DNA of 64,000 bases from a virus, in the IMG/VR virus record IMGVR_UViG_3300038701_001282, positions 1 through 64,000 of that record; one strand, 5' to 3'. Of this stretch, positions 55,375 to 64,000 are shown one piece after another. Below the pieces are notes generated by a model. It searched no databases and had not been told where the DNA came from. It saw only the letters and a list, made by a program, of their open reading frames with translations. How positions within the stretch are numbered: the first letter of the stretch is position 1; the number at the start of each line of letters is the position of its first letter. Both the position numbers and the translations under genes were made by a program.

Positions 55375-56823
55375 ATGGCTCGACTCGCAGGCCCAACAAT
55401 TGCAGAACTAACATCTACATACACGTCCAACTCATTTAATGGCTTTGGTTCTGGTATTACGTCTAAGCCAGAATTTATTGCAGATGTTGCTGGAACAGTT
55501 ACTGGTGTACGAATAGGCGTAAATGATTTCGGAACAGACAACTATATTGAAGTTCAGTTATTTAAGAGAACAACCAGTTCAGGTGTTTTTACATTAGTAG
55601 GTACAGGTAATACTCCTACAGGTACAGCGTCACCTCAATTAATAACATTGACGATAACAGGTGATGCAACTTGTTCAATTGGAGATGAGTTCTGTATTCT
55701 CCAGTTTGGTGATGTGTCTGCAACAGACGCTGGTGCAACCTGGCGTTCTGCAAATGACGGCTCAGTTGCTCAAGGGGCTGACGGAGGTCTCGCAGGAGTT
55801 GATGGAGCTTTAGAAGGAAATCCTCCTGCCACATTCGATCTTGATGCGATTGGAACTGAAACAGCAGGTTCATTCTGGATGCAAGTGGATGGTACTGCTG
55901 GCTCTTCAGACACTACACCTGATTCATTCAGTTTCACAGACTTAACTGGTCAAGTAGTTTCCAGTGTAATTGAGTCCAGTGTTGTAACTATTACTGGTAT
56001 TGATGCAGCCACTGCTATTAGCATCTCAGGCGACGCTTCTGCAGAATTCCGAATTTCAACTGATGGCGGGACTACATTTGGTTCCTACACCAATGTTGCT
56101 ACTACTGTTGAAGTCAATGATCAAGTACAACTAAGATTAACTTCATCCGCAAGTAACGTAACTAGCGTAGATGCTGTTCTAGATGTTGGTGGAGTCACTG
56201 ATACTTGGACAGTTACTACTGCAGCCGCATCAGGAGATACTACCCCAGACGCATTTACTTTTACAGATGTAACTGATCAGACAGTTAGCACCCAAGTAGA
56301 ATCAAACGTTATTGTAGTTACAGGTATTGACACTACAACCCCAATCAGCATTTCAGGCACTGGTACTCCAGAGTACCGTATTTCTACAGATGGTGGAACC
56401 ACTTTTGGAGCATACACTTCAAGTGCTGGCAATGTAGAAGTAAATGATCAAGTACAAGTTCGAGTAACTACTTCAGCATCGTTTTCGACAGCAGTGGATG
56501 CTGCTCTTAATATTGGAGGAGTAATTGATACTTTCTCTGCAACTACTGGAGCTGCACCTGTATATGGCGTAACAGAGACTTTAGAGACTCTTGGATCACC
56601 AGGCACATTTGAACCAGACAAAGAATATTTCTTCACTGTACTAGACGCCACTACGCTAGCAATTGTAACTGGCCCTACAGCTCAAACAACCTCAAGTGGT
56701 GTATTTACAATCACTGGATTGTCTGACGCTACTGAGTACATAGTAGTTGTAGTAGATGATGCAGATGGAGACAATCTTTCTAACACTCGTGCGTATAGAT
56801 TAACTTCAGCGGAGATCGTGTAA
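55375..56823 (+). CDS. Virion adhesin-like protein with two Ig-like repeats
   Basis: 482 residues. An N-terminal domain (1-170) with GVRIGVNDFGTDNYIEVQLF is followed by two ~105-residue repeats (179-283 and 288-391), each with D-x-T-P-D-x-F-x-F-T-D, ESNVIVVTGI, EYRISTDGGTTFGAYTS and DQVQVRLTSSAS-like segments. A third copy lies in the next protein. A fibronectin-like end follows (FEPDKEYFFTVLDATTLAIV). Such repeats occur on phage surfaces and bind carbohydrates weakly. Confidence 0.7.
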   Translation: MARLAGPTIAELTSTYTSNSFNGFGSGITSKPEFIADVAGTVTGVRIGVNDFGTDNYIEVQLFKRTTSSGVFTLVGTGNTPTGTASPQLITLTITGDATCSIGDEFCILQFGDVSATDAGATWRSANDGSVAQGADGGLAGVDGALEGNPPATFDLDAIGTETAGSFWMQVDGTAGSSDTTPDSFSFTDLTGQVVSSVIESSVVTITGIDAATAISISGDASAEFRISTDGGTTFGSYTNVATTVEVNDQVQLRLTSSASNVTSVDAVLDVGGVTDTWTVTTAAASGDTTPDAFTFTDVTDQTVSTQVESNVIVVTGIDTTTPISISGTGTPEYRISTDGGTTFGAYTSSAGNVEVNDQVQVRVTTSASFSTAVDAALNIGGVIDTFSATTGAAPVYGVTETLETLGSPGTFEPDKEYFFTVLDATTLAIVTGPTAQTTSSGVFTITGLSDATEYIVVVVDDADGDNLSNTRAYRLTSAEIV

Positions 56824-56824
56824 C

Positions 56825-59062
56825 GTGGCATTAGTTTGGGGTACTCAAGGACAAAATAGCAATTTAGCGTGGGGTTCTCAGGAATCAGTTGCACCTACTT
56901 CTGCTATTACTAACGTTAGCGGTACATTCACTCCTGGTGGTACCCTGACTATAACTCACACTGGATTAGGCACTCTTACAACTGCTACGTTGGGAGGCCA
57001 ATCCCTTACAATAACTGATGGAGCATCGAACCCCTCCACAGTTGATATCCCTGCAGACATAGCATTAAGACGCGAGGATACATACACATTAACAATCGGA
57101 GATGGCACATCAACTGCATCTCAAATTAGTAATACTCTTACTACAGAAGCTGGTAGCACTGCAACAAACTTTAATGGCGTTGTACCAGATCCAGCAGAAA
57201 CCGAAAGCTTTTATGAGCTTATTTTAAATGATGGTGTTGGTACTCCAGCTATTGATGACCAGTTAATCTGGACAAACAATACCAACATGACAGTAGATGC
57301 TCAATGGCAACCAGACATCATACCTTATACTTCAGATGTAACTGGTACCTACAGATTTTGGGATAACTCTGCTGGAACATTGAGTGCTCCTCAGGCATAC
57401 TCGATTGAGCAGACAGATACTGCACCTGATGCCTTTACCTTAACTGATCAGACAGATGTGGCATTAAGCACTCAGATTGAGTCAAATGTTATTACAGTTA
57501 CTGGAATAAACGCAGCAGCTTCTATAATTATATCTGGAACTGGAGCTGAATATAGGGTATCTACTGACGGTGGAACCACCTTCGGTGCTTATACAAGCAC
57601 AGGAGGGACTGTAGATGTTGATGATCAGGTACAGGTAAGACTTACCTCTTCAGCTTCAAATAGCACAGAATCAACTGCTACTTTAACTATTGGTGGTGTA
57701 TCAGATACTTGGAATGTTACCACAGAAGCATTATCACCTACTGGAACAATAGCTGAAACTCTAGCAGACTTTACTTCTTCTGCGACAGGAGCAGCTACAG
57801 CAAGCGGTACAATCACTGAGAGCTTAGAAAGCTTTACATTGACAGCTACAGGAAGTTTGATTCAGACATTGACAGGCTCTATTACAGAGACTCTGGAAGA
57901 TACCACAAGTAGCATTAGTGCAGATGTTGAAGTTGGTGGCATAGCATTTAATGTGCTCGAAGACACTGAGTCAACTGCTTCTGGTGTTGTAGGATCGCCT
58001 CTTCTTGGATCTATCTCTGAAACTACAGAAGATTTTACTTCCGCAGGTTTTGGTGGAATAGGTCAGATCTTATTTGGGTTTGTATCTGAAGACTTAGATT
58101 CAGTATCAAGCTCAGCAGCAGGGGAGCTTACAGTTTCAGGTACATTGGCTGAGACTCTAGATGAGCACACCTCGACAGCTTCTGGTAGTTCATTTGTCTC
58201 TGGGTCATTAACTGAAACCTTAGAAGATCAAACAGCTACAGCAGCAGGCAGTGCATTCATTGGCGGCTCAATAAATGAATCAACTGACGATATGACATCA
58301 TCTGCGGCTGGAACAATCGTAGTAGTAGTTCTGGGTAGCTTAGAAGAAGACACAGACAATGTAACTTCTACTTTCGTGGCTGAAGTTATTGGTAATGGTA
58401 ACCTAGAAGGCAGTGTAGAGGACTTTGAGTCTGTTATATCAGCACTTGCTAGAATACCAGGAACTATCTCTGAGACCTCTGAGGACTTTACTGGAGCGCT
58501 CTCTGGTGGGGTAATTATTGCAGGTACAGTAGATACTGATACAGGCGATGTAAATTCTAGTACTGCTGGCTTAATAATACAAGATATTGTTGCGACTGGT
58601 ACTCCTACTACTGCAGATATGACTGTAGTTTCAACAGGAGAGCTTGGTGTTGGATCTATGATTCAATTAGCCATAACTCAAATGCATACTTGGCTTCCTG
58701 ACAACAATGTGCTATCGAACGATCAAATGGAAGCAATATTAATACCATTGTTTGATAGCCTAGGTGCTGAGAACTACCCTGAGATCTTGTGTAAGGCTCT
58801 AGAAAGAGCAGCACTGGCTAATAAGGCTAAGGCTACTACTTCTTACGGATTAACCAAAGAGAAGGTTTACAATGCCGAATACATGTATTCAACAGGTGGT
58901 AAGTCTCCTGCAGAGTTATGGGATGATTACATTAGAAGCTTATCAGAAATATGCCCAATATTTGGTTACAACAAACCAGTATCTTTAGGTATTAGAGTTG
59001 GAGTTGCTGACACAGTAGAAGCTAACCCTTACTGCAAGAAGAAGCCTGATTCACTTTACTAG
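56825..59062 (+). CDS. Repeat-rich protein fused to a head-tail adaptor-like C-terminal domain
   Basis: GTG start two bases after the previous stop. 745 residues: a beta N-terminal part (1-197), one Ig-like repeat (198-301) homologous to those in the previous protein, then about 13 copies of a ~22-residue unit of form G-S-I-x-E-T-L-E-D-x-T-S-S-A-x-G (304-~600). The last ~140 residues are unrelated: QMHTWLPDNNVLSNDQMEAI, KALERAALANKAKATTSYGL and ELWDDYIRSLSEICPIFGYN, resembling gp6-type head-tail adaptors. The genes that follow are neck genes, consistent with this. Confidence 0.6.
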   Translation: MALVWGTQGQNSNLAWGSQESVAPTSAITNVSGTFTPGGTLTITHTGLGTLTTATLGGQSLTITDGASNPSTVDIPADIALRREDTYTLTIGDGTSTASQISNTLTTEAGSTATNFNGVVPDPAETESFYELILNDGVGTPAIDDQLIWTNNTNMTVDAQWQPDIIPYTSDVTGTYRFWDNSAGTLSAPQAYSIEQTDTAPDAFTLTDQTDVALSTQIESNVITVTGINAAASIIISGTGAEYRVSTDGGTTFGAYTSTGGTVDVDDQVQVRLTSSASNSTESTATLTIGGVSDTWNVTTEALSPTGTIAETLADFTSSATGAATASGTITESLESFTLTATGSLIQTLTGSITETLEDTTSSISADVEVGGIAFNVLEDTESTASGVVGSPLLGSISETTEDFTSAGFGGIGQILFGFVSEDLDSVSSSAAGELTVSGTLAETLDEHTSTASGSSFVSGSLTETLEDQTATAAGSAFIGGSINESTDDMTSSAAGTIVVVVLGSLEEDTDNVTSTFVAEVIGNGNLEGSVEDFESVISALARIPGTISETSEDFTGALSGGVIIAGTVDTDTGDVNSSTAGLIIQDIVATGTPTTADMTVVSTGELGVGSMIQLAITQMHTWLPDNNVLSNDQMEAILIPLFDSLGAENYPEILCKALERAALANKAKATTSYGLTKEKVYNAEYMYSTGGKSPAELWDDYIRSLSEICPIFGYNKPVSLGIRVGVADTVEANPYCKKKPDSLY

Positions 59063-59072
59063 GAGATAACAT

Positions 59073-59471
59073 ATGTATGCCAAATCATTATGGGAATCCG
59101 ATGAATTAGTATTCTCTAGTGTAGATCCTAGTGCTGGATACTATGATGAAGATATGTCTTGGGTAGAAGGGGCTAGAGTAGACTCTAGTCCTATTCAAGG
59201 CAGCTTACAACCACTAGATGGTACCCATGCTAGACAAGTTACTACTCCAAGAGGAGTTACCTTAGAGGGGGCATGGATGTTTGCAACTAAGGATGGGAAC
59301 TTAGCCTCTGCCGATGAAGTTACATTAGATTTGGCTCCCAGGACTACTATCCAAGGTAGGGAGTACTATGTAGCAAGGAAGGGAGATTGGACAAGTCCAG
59401 GCAACAGAGCCAAGCATTATTTGTATATCCTTCTTGTTTGCCCAAGAGACACTAAAGTATCGGAGTTGTAA
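59073..59471 (+). CDS. Probable neck/head-closure protein
   Basis: 132 residues, beta-rich, starting MYAKSLWESDELVFSSVDPS, with GREYYVARKGDWTSPGNRAK near the end. Its order between the adaptor-like protein and the gp10-like protein suggests head closure. No confident family. Confidence 0.55.
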   Translation: MYAKSLWESDELVFSSVDPSAGYYDEDMSWVEGARVDSSPIQGSLQPLDGTHARQVTTPRGVTLEGAWMFATKDGNLASADEVTLDLAPRTTIQGREYYVARKGDWTSPGNRAKHYLYILLVCPRDTKVSEL

Positions 59472-59905
59472 TGGATCTAATAAAAGGGGATAGATTCTCT
59501 AAGTTTTTAAATAGATTAGATTCTGCAAGTAAAGACTCCGTCGATATTGGCTGGTTTGCTGAGCAAGGATACCACTACTCAGGTTTAAGTTACCCAGATC
59601 TTGCACAAGTACATTTTAATGGGTTGTCAGTACCTAAGAGAGATATTTTAGGTGTTGCCTTATTCCTGCACAATCCAGCAACTGACAGAGATTTAAAAAA
59701 TATAATTAAGTCTTGGATTGGAGAAGAGTCTGGCAGATCAGAAGAGTTGTACGAAGCGATCGGTATGCTAGAGAAACATAATGTTAAAAAATCTTTTGGC
59801 AGTCCAGTACTAGGAGTTACAAATAACCCAACTCCATTATTAGATACTGGCGACTGGAAAGAAAATACTCGCTACAAAGTAGAGTCGAAAGGGACTCTTA
59901 AATAA
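59471..59905 (+). CDS. Tail completion/neck protein, gp10-like
   Basis: VDIGWFAEQGYHYSGLSYPD then AQVHFNGLSVPKRDILGVAL follow the K/DV-x-IGW ... A-x-x-HF/HE-x-G-x-x-x-P-x-R pattern of HK97 gp10-like neck proteins. Overlaps the previous stop (TAATG). Confidence 0.65.
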   Translation: MDLIKGDRFSKFLNRLDSASKDSVDIGWFAEQGYHYSGLSYPDLAQVHFNGLSVPKRDILGVALFLHNPATDRDLKNIIKSWIGEESGRSEELYEAIGMLEKHNVKKSFGSPVLGVTNNPTPLLDTGDWKENTRYKVESKGTLK

Positions 59906-59913
59906 GGAGAAAT

Positions 59914-60483
59914 ATGGCAACTGATTTAAATGGTGTTCGTAACTCTCTTATTGCTGTAGCCAGGACTGCAATTGGATCGAGACTTTCTCAAGTACCAGGC
60001 CCAAATAGTACAACACTACCAGCAATTATAAAAGAGTTTAAGAAAGGTCATGAGCCAGATTTTCCTTTTGCTTCTATAAGTATTCAAGCAAGAAGAAGAC
60101 AAGGTCTCGATACCATGACAGAGTTCTTAGATGAAGATTTCATGACACAGTTTGTAAGATTTTATGATTACTTTGTGTCATTCACAGTTTTCGGAAGTGA
60201 CGCTATGGAACTTGCGGGAGACCTGGAGGTACGTTTTTGTGATCAAACCTCTATAGCTCAACTCAAAGAAGATAATGTCTATCTGGTAGACACACAAGAT
60301 ATTATCTTGTCATCAGAACTTAGAGGAGAGGACTACATAAGCATAGCTACTTTTAACATGATAGTAACTGTACCGGATCTGACTGAAACAGACTTAGGTT
60401 GCTTTGATTCTATGACGTTAAATGGAGAACTTTATCGGGATCAAGATGACCCAGATCCTACAACTTTTAATTTTGAAGTGTAA
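59914..60483 (+). CDS. Probable tail terminator protein
   Basis: 189 residues placed directly before the sheath gene, where tail terminators usually sit. PDFPFASISIQARRRQGLDT and YFVSFTVFGSDAMELAGDLE resemble LIC12616-type neck proteins. Assignment rests mainly on position. Confidence 0.6.
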   Translation: MATDLNGVRNSLIAVARTAIGSRLSQVPGPNSTTLPAIIKEFKKGHEPDFPFASISIQARRRQGLDTMTEFLDEDFMTQFVRFYDYFVSFTVFGSDAMELAGDLEVRFCDQTSIAQLKEDNVYLVDTQDIILSSELRGEDYISIATFNMIVTVPDLTETDLGCFDSMTLNGELYRDQDDPDPTTFNFEV

Positions 60484-60501
60484 TTTATCAAGGGATATAT
60501 T

Positions 60502-61884
60502 ATGGCAATAAACACAGTATCAGTTACAATCGACTTAGCTACTACTCCCGCTACTCAAGCTGGGTTCGGTACTCAGTTGTTTGTAAGTACTAATAAATTT
60601 TTTAATGAGAGAGTTCGAGTTTTCAACTCTCTGGAAGATGCAGAAGATCTGCCTTCAAACTCAGATGAGTATAAAGCAATTTCTATGCACTTTAACCAGT
60701 CTCCAAGCCTACCGATTAAGATTGGCCGTAGAGATACAACTCAAGTGCAATTAACTCCAATCAGTGTTGATGAAGGTGATGTTTTCTCTTTCACAATCAC
60801 AGTTAATGATGGAGATGACCTCGACGTAACTTACACTGCTGGCGCTGCAGAGACTGCAACTGATGTTGCAACAGCTATTGTATCCCAGATCCAAGGTAAT
60901 GCTGCTGTAGCTGCTCACGTAACTGCTACTGATAACACTGGCTCATTGACTATCGTAGAAGATTCTGCAAGTGATTTCTTTTATATTTCAAATGCATCCT
61001 CTAACTTCACTTACACTGCAACCTCTTCTGAGACTCCTGCAGATGTACTTGATGCAGTTGAATTGGCAGATCCAGATTACTATGGTATTACTTTCAACGA
61101 GACTAATGATGCAACTGTATTGCTTATGGCTGCTCAGGCTGAAGCACGTAACAAGTTGTTCTTGTACTGTACTGCTGACACTGCTGTACTAACTGCATGG
61201 AATAAAACTGACTCAGGTGTTGATGTACTAGCTGACTTGAACTTAGTTTCACGTAGGCAATCTGTTGGTATCTTCCACCATGAAGCACAAGACACTTTCC
61301 CAGAAGTAGGTGTATTTGCTTATTTCGCTGGACGTGGATATCAACCTGGAACTATTACTTGGAACTGGAAAACTATTTCAGGTGTAGGCCCAGCACAGAA
61401 CCCAACATCAGGTGAAGTTCTTACTGCTACAGAGATTGGTTATGTTAAATCTCGTAACGCTAACACATTTGAGCGTGAAGCTGTAGGCACTATCTTTGGC
61501 CCAGGCTCTGTTGCTAAAGGTACTGGATCAGGTACTGGTGAGTGGATTGAGCATGTAACTTCTAAAGACTTCTTGACAGCTCGAATCACTGAAGCTTACA
61601 AGACTAAGTTCTATAATCTTAACAAGATTAGCTATAGCTCTGTTGGTATTAACAGCCAGAAGTCTACTCTAGCTACTGTACTTAACCGTTATGTAGAAAC
61701 TGAGACTACTCCAAATATTCTGGATATTGATCGTCCTTATGAGTTGATCTTCCCTCAGTCAACAGATGTATCTTTTGCTGATAAGGCAAGTCAAACATTA
61801 CCAGTTAGTTTTAAAGCTTATTTGTCTGGAACTCAAACTAGTATAGTAGTTCAAGGCACATTGACTTTTAACGCTAGCGTTTAA
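60502..61884 (+). CDS. Contractile tail sheath protein (DUF3383-like)
   Basis: 460 residues. The opening AINTVSVTIDLATTPATQAG, the YYGITFNETNDATVLLMAAQ region and GRGYQPGTITWNWKTISGVG are typical of DUF3383 sheath proteins of myoviruses. The C-terminal QSTDVSFADKASQTLPVSFK is the usual sheath end. It shows that the phage has a contractile tail. Confidence 0.88.
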   Translation: MAINTVSVTIDLATTPATQAGFGTQLFVSTNKFFNERVRVFNSLEDAEDLPSNSDEYKAISMHFNQSPSLPIKIGRRDTTQVQLTPISVDEGDVFSFTITVNDGDDLDVTYTAGAAETATDVATAIVSQIQGNAAVAAHVTATDNTGSLTIVEDSASDFFYISNASSNFTYTATSSETPADVLDAVELADPDYYGITFNETNDATVLLMAAQAEARNKLFLYCTADTAVLTAWNKTDSGVDVLADLNLVSRRQSVGIFHHEAQDTFPEVGVFAYFAGRGYQPGTITWNWKTISGVGPAQNPTSGEVLTATEIGYVKSRNANTFEREAVGTIFGPGSVAKGTGSGTGEWIEHVTSKDFLTARITEAYKTKFYNLNKISYSSVGINSQKSTLATVLNRYVETETTPNILDIDRPYELIFPQSTDVSFADKASQTLPVSFKAYLSGTQTSIVVQGTLTFNASV

Positions 61885-61902
61885 TAAGAGGATTTCAACA
61901 TA

Positions 61903-62400
61903 ATGATTTTACCAGCATATATATCTAGAAATATTGCTATGGCTTGGGGAGACATCACGTTTGATGGCCTAGCTCCTGAGTTTTTAACGATTACTCCTAA
62001 CGCTGACATCTCCAGTACTGTAGTAGGTGCAGATGGTGCTCGTGCTCCTTCAATCAGCCCTGACTACACCTGTCAAGTAGCTGTCACTTTGCAGCAGAAT
62101 TCACCAACCAATCGTAAATTAGCTTGGTACTTGAATTCACAACGTGCACAACGTGGCTTGGGTGTAATGGATTTCACTTTGAATGATCCTTCAGGTGGTA
62201 CATTTACACTATTAAAAGAAGCATACTTACAGTCTGGCCCAGAGCAAGATTTTGGTTCAGAGCCAGGTACTCGTACTTGGACTTGGAATGCTGAACTTAA
62301 CTATGATCAATTAGCATCTGGTGTTGAGTTTACTTCAAGCATTGCAGCTACTATTGAAGCTGAGATTAATGCAGCAGTAAGTTTATCTTTATCGCTATAA
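61903..62400 (+). CDS. Tail tube protein (DUF3277-like)
   Basis: 165 residues directly after the sheath. IAMAWGDITFDGLAPEFLTI, GARAPSISPDYTCQVAVTLQ and DFTLNDPSGGTFTLLKEAYL are features of tube proteins of this type. It forms the inner tube within the sheath. Confidence 0.82.
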   Translation: MILPAYISRNIAMAWGDITFDGLAPEFLTITPNADISSTVVGADGARAPSISPDYTCQVAVTLQQNSPTNRKLAWYLNSQRAQRGLGVMDFTLNDPSGGTFTLLKEAYLQSGPEQDFGSEPGTRTWTWNAELNYDQLASGVEFTSSIAATIEAEINAAVSLSLSL

Positions 62401-62413
62401 TTAAATAGAAAGT

Positions 62414-62457
62414 CCTACCTCGAAAGCCTCTTAATAATGCTCAAACTTCGGGGTAGG
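62414..62457 (+). terminator. Hairpin after tail tube gene
   Basis: CCTACCTCGAA (62414-62424) pairs with TTCGGGGTAGG (62447-62457), one G-U pair, with a short T tail. Probably an attenuating terminator between tube and chaperone genes. Confidence 0.6.
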
Positions 62458-62488
62458 CATTTTAATAAATAATTGTTGAGAGAGAACA

Positions 62489-63028
62489 ATGAAAGAGCTT
62501 AAATCATCTGATATGCAAGCAGAGCTTGGTATCAAAGAAGAAACTATCGATGGTCATCGATTTGAGATTAAATTATTGCCTTGTGGCCCAGCAGGTGAAT
62601 TATTCATTGAAATTATGGATATCATAGGCCCAGGATTAGGTACTGTAGTAGATAAGATGCAAAACTATCACTATATAGAACCAGAAGACAATACAGCATT
62701 TACCGAAGTAATTAACACTTTTACCAGTAAGTTAGCTAGAGGTAACTATAACACTGTATTAGATATTGTATTAGAAGGGTGTCTTATTGATGGCGTACCT
62801 TTTGACAGAAATAAACATTTACGAGGGAAGTTTGGTACTTATGTATCTTTAGTTAAGTTAGCATTGGAGGCAAACTTCTCTGATTTTTTTACTGGTGTTC
62901 TCAGGGATATGGGTTTGGAAATCCCTACCTTGAGCGGCTTAATGGCAACGATCAAGGAGATGGCAGAGGAGCGTCAGTCGATGACTCAAGCAGTCTCGGA
63001 AGATTTGGAAAACGAATCTCAAGAATAA
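62489..63028 (+). CDS. Tail assembly chaperone, gpG-like
   Basis: 179-residue helical protein between tube and tape measure, the standard place for a chaperone that coats the tape measure during tail assembly. Codons 132-134 (GAT TTT TTT) contain seven T at 62884-62890, a -1 slippery site. Downstream an overlapping -1 frame remains open to 63249. Confidence 0.8.
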   Translation: MKELKSSDMQAELGIKEETIDGHRFEIKLLPCGPAGELFIEIMDIIGPGLGTVVDKMQNYHYIEPEDNTAFTEVINTFTSKLARGNYNTVLDIVLEGCLIDGVPFDRNKHLRGKFGTYVSLVKLALEANFSDFFTGVLRDMGLEIPTLSGLMATIKEMAEERQSMTQAVSEDLENESQE

Positions 63029-63249
63029 TTAAAGAGAATGATTCTTTAGGTACTTGGAAGCAAGTTATATTCGATGCTTATTCATCTAAGTATTGTAAAA
63101 TACAAGACTGGAGAGAGTTGTATTACAATTACTACCCTAAAGAATTTTTAAACCTCTTTGAATTTATTTGTCAAAAAGAAGCCATTGAAGAAGCAGTACA
63201 TAAAGATGCTGAGGCAAAAGCTAAACAAGCTAACAATAAGGCTAGGTAA
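62884..63249 (+). CDS. Tail assembly chaperone, -1 frameshift extension (gpGT-like)
   Basis: The -1 frame opens directly at T-TTT-TTT (62884-62890), right after a TGA in that frame at 62881-62883, and runs to TAA 63247. It has no ATG or GTG start with a ribosome site, so it must be made by frameshifting. The fusion would be 134 + 119 = 253 residues. The extension includes the helical GTWKQVIFDAYSSKYCKIQD and ends three bases before the tape measure gene, as in lambda-type G/GT pairs. Confidence 0.78.
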   Translation, partial: FFYWCSQGYGFGNPYLERLNGNDQGDGRGASVDDSSSLGRFGKRISRIIKENDSLGTWKQVIFDAYSSKYCKIQDWRELYYNYYPKEFLNLFEFICQKEAIEEAVHKDAEAKAKQANNKAR

Positions 63250-63251
63250 TT

Positions 63252-64000
63252 ATGGCAGGAACTAATAATAGGGGCATGGATTATACTTTAAAGATCGGTG
63301 CTGATTTCTCTGCTGTAGAGAAGTCTCAGAAACGGATTGAGGCTGTCTTAAAGCGTACTGGAAGGGTAGAAAGAACCTTCAACAGAGAGAGAATCAACGC
63401 TGCTAATAAGCTCCTAACCTTAGAGAAAAGAATAGCTAATGAAAGACTTCGAGGTATGAGGTCTTCTAGTGTAGCAGCTTCAGCACAAAGAGAGTTAGTT
63501 AGGTCAGAAGCTTCTTTGAGAAGAGGTACTTCAAGGGAAGCTTTTACTGCTCCAAGCTCGCGTTTAGTATCTCCTGTACAGACCCAAGATCAAATAAATA
63601 GAGCTGGAGAACTTAGAGACAAGTTAACACAAAGAACTGATGTATTTGACACCAAAGCTTTAGATGACATTAATCGAAGGATTGATCGAATCCAAGGCAA
63701 AATGCGTAAGACTACTAATCCTCTCGAGTTCAGAAGATTGAAGAGAGAGTTGACTGGAGTAAACACTCAAGTTAATAAGACAATCCGTAACTATGACAGA
63801 CTTAATCGTAAGATGTCTATGTCTCAGTTTGCTACTAATGGATTGTCCAGTTCCTTGATGAACTTAGGTAGATCATATGTTTCTGTATTTGCTATCATTG
63901 AGGGTGCTACAGCCTTCATTAGAATTACTAAGCAAATTGAAACTGCAGAAGTAGCTTTACTTAATGCAGCAGGCAGTGCAGAACAAGCAGCTCAGGATTT
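63252..64000 (+). CDS. Tape measure protein, N-terminal part
   Basis: Starts ATG 63252 and is cut by the window end (249 residues visible). The early MDYTLKIGADFSAVEKSQKR and the long helical charged segments, followed by SVFAIIEGATAFIRITKQIE, are typical of tape measure proteins that set tail length. The following order is expected to be baseplate genes. Confidence 0.85.
   Translation, partial: MAGTNNRGMDYTLKIGADFSAVEKSQKRIEAVLKRTGRVERTFNRERINAANKLLTLEKRIANERLRGMRSSSVAASAQRELVRSEASLRRGTSREAFTAPSSRLVSPVQTQDQINRAGELRDKLTQRTDVFDTKALDDINRRIDRIQGKMRKTTNPLEFRRLKRELTGVNTQVNKTIRNYDRLNRKMSMSQFATNGLSSSLMNLGRSYVSVFAIIEGATAFIRITKQIETAEVALLNAAGSAEQAAQD

Noticed and set aside
63009-63020. GGAAAAC as an alternative -1 slippery site in the chaperone gene
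   Set aside because: It does not fit the X-XXY-YYZ rule in frame, whereas T-TTT-TTT fits and coincides with the opening of the -1 frame.
1-64000. CRISPR arrays, integrase, repressor or attachment site
   Set aside because: No regularly spaced repeats and no recombinase or lysogeny gene were found; the tRNA-like locus is not beside an integrase.

Overview
The window is part of the genome of a tailed double-stranded DNA phage with low GC by eye and a contractile tail. The evidence for a myovirus is a DUF3383-type tail sheath at 60502-61884, followed directly by a tail-tube protein, a tail assembly chaperone with a -1 frameshift extension, and the start of a tape measure gene. A T7-type DNA polymerase and primase-helicase, class Ia ribonucleotide reductase, ThyA, PhoH and many coding-strand lipoproteins point to a lytic phage of a Gram-negative, probably marine gammaproteobacterial host; the host is inference. 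No integrase, repressor or CRISPR array was seen. Both window ends cut genes (DNA polymerase on the left, tape measure on the right), so the genome is larger than 64 kb.

Layout. 1-9109 runs leftward: DNA polymerase (partial), primase-helicase, a SleB-like wall hydrolase, a signal-peptide protein with an SGNH-hydrolase-like domain, a lipoprotein and a metallophosphoesterase. A divergent control region (9110-9254) leads into a rightward block, 9255-20804: a Bfd-like ferredoxin, DenV-like pyrimidine-dimer glycosylase, macro-domain protein, tRNA-Arg, HNH endonuclease, T4 Rnl2-like RNA ligase, a nucleotidyltransferase-like protein, an unusual interrupted tRNA-like locus (16077-16265), and a run of small genes with a shared AAGGCGGCA leader. 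From 20805 to 22184 there is no gene; this convergent region holds a dense series of unrelated short perfect hairpins. 22185-43315 runs leftward: dozens of small accessory genes (SLOG/DUF2493, HNH-AP2, two YopX-like proteins, PAS-like membrane protein, phosphoesterases, Ntn-hydrolase), then thymidylate synthase, PhoH, NrdB, NrdA and an M23 peptidase. Two paralogous candidate structured RNAs (22482-22624 and 32084-32236) lie in this block. After a second divergent control region (43316-43759), the rightward late module begins: probable small terminase, tRNA-Pro, large terminase, portal, protease/scaffold, decoration protein, major capsid protein, two fibre-like enzymes, repeat-rich adhesin-like proteins, neck proteins, sheath, tube, chaperone and tape measure.

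How it fits together. The leftward right-hand genes make and recycle nucleotides (NrdAB, ThyA), the leftward left-hand genes copy DNA, and the 9-16 kb block looks like a repair and counter-defence island (UV repair, ADP-ribose chemistry, RNA ligation next to a tRNA). The two leftward control regions near 5.7 and 43.4 kb share a repeated promoter/operator element, so they are probably co-regulated. The most unusual features are the hairpin array, the twin structured RNAs, the interrupted tRNA, and a secreted enzyme that is a paralog of a virion-module enzyme of the same phage.
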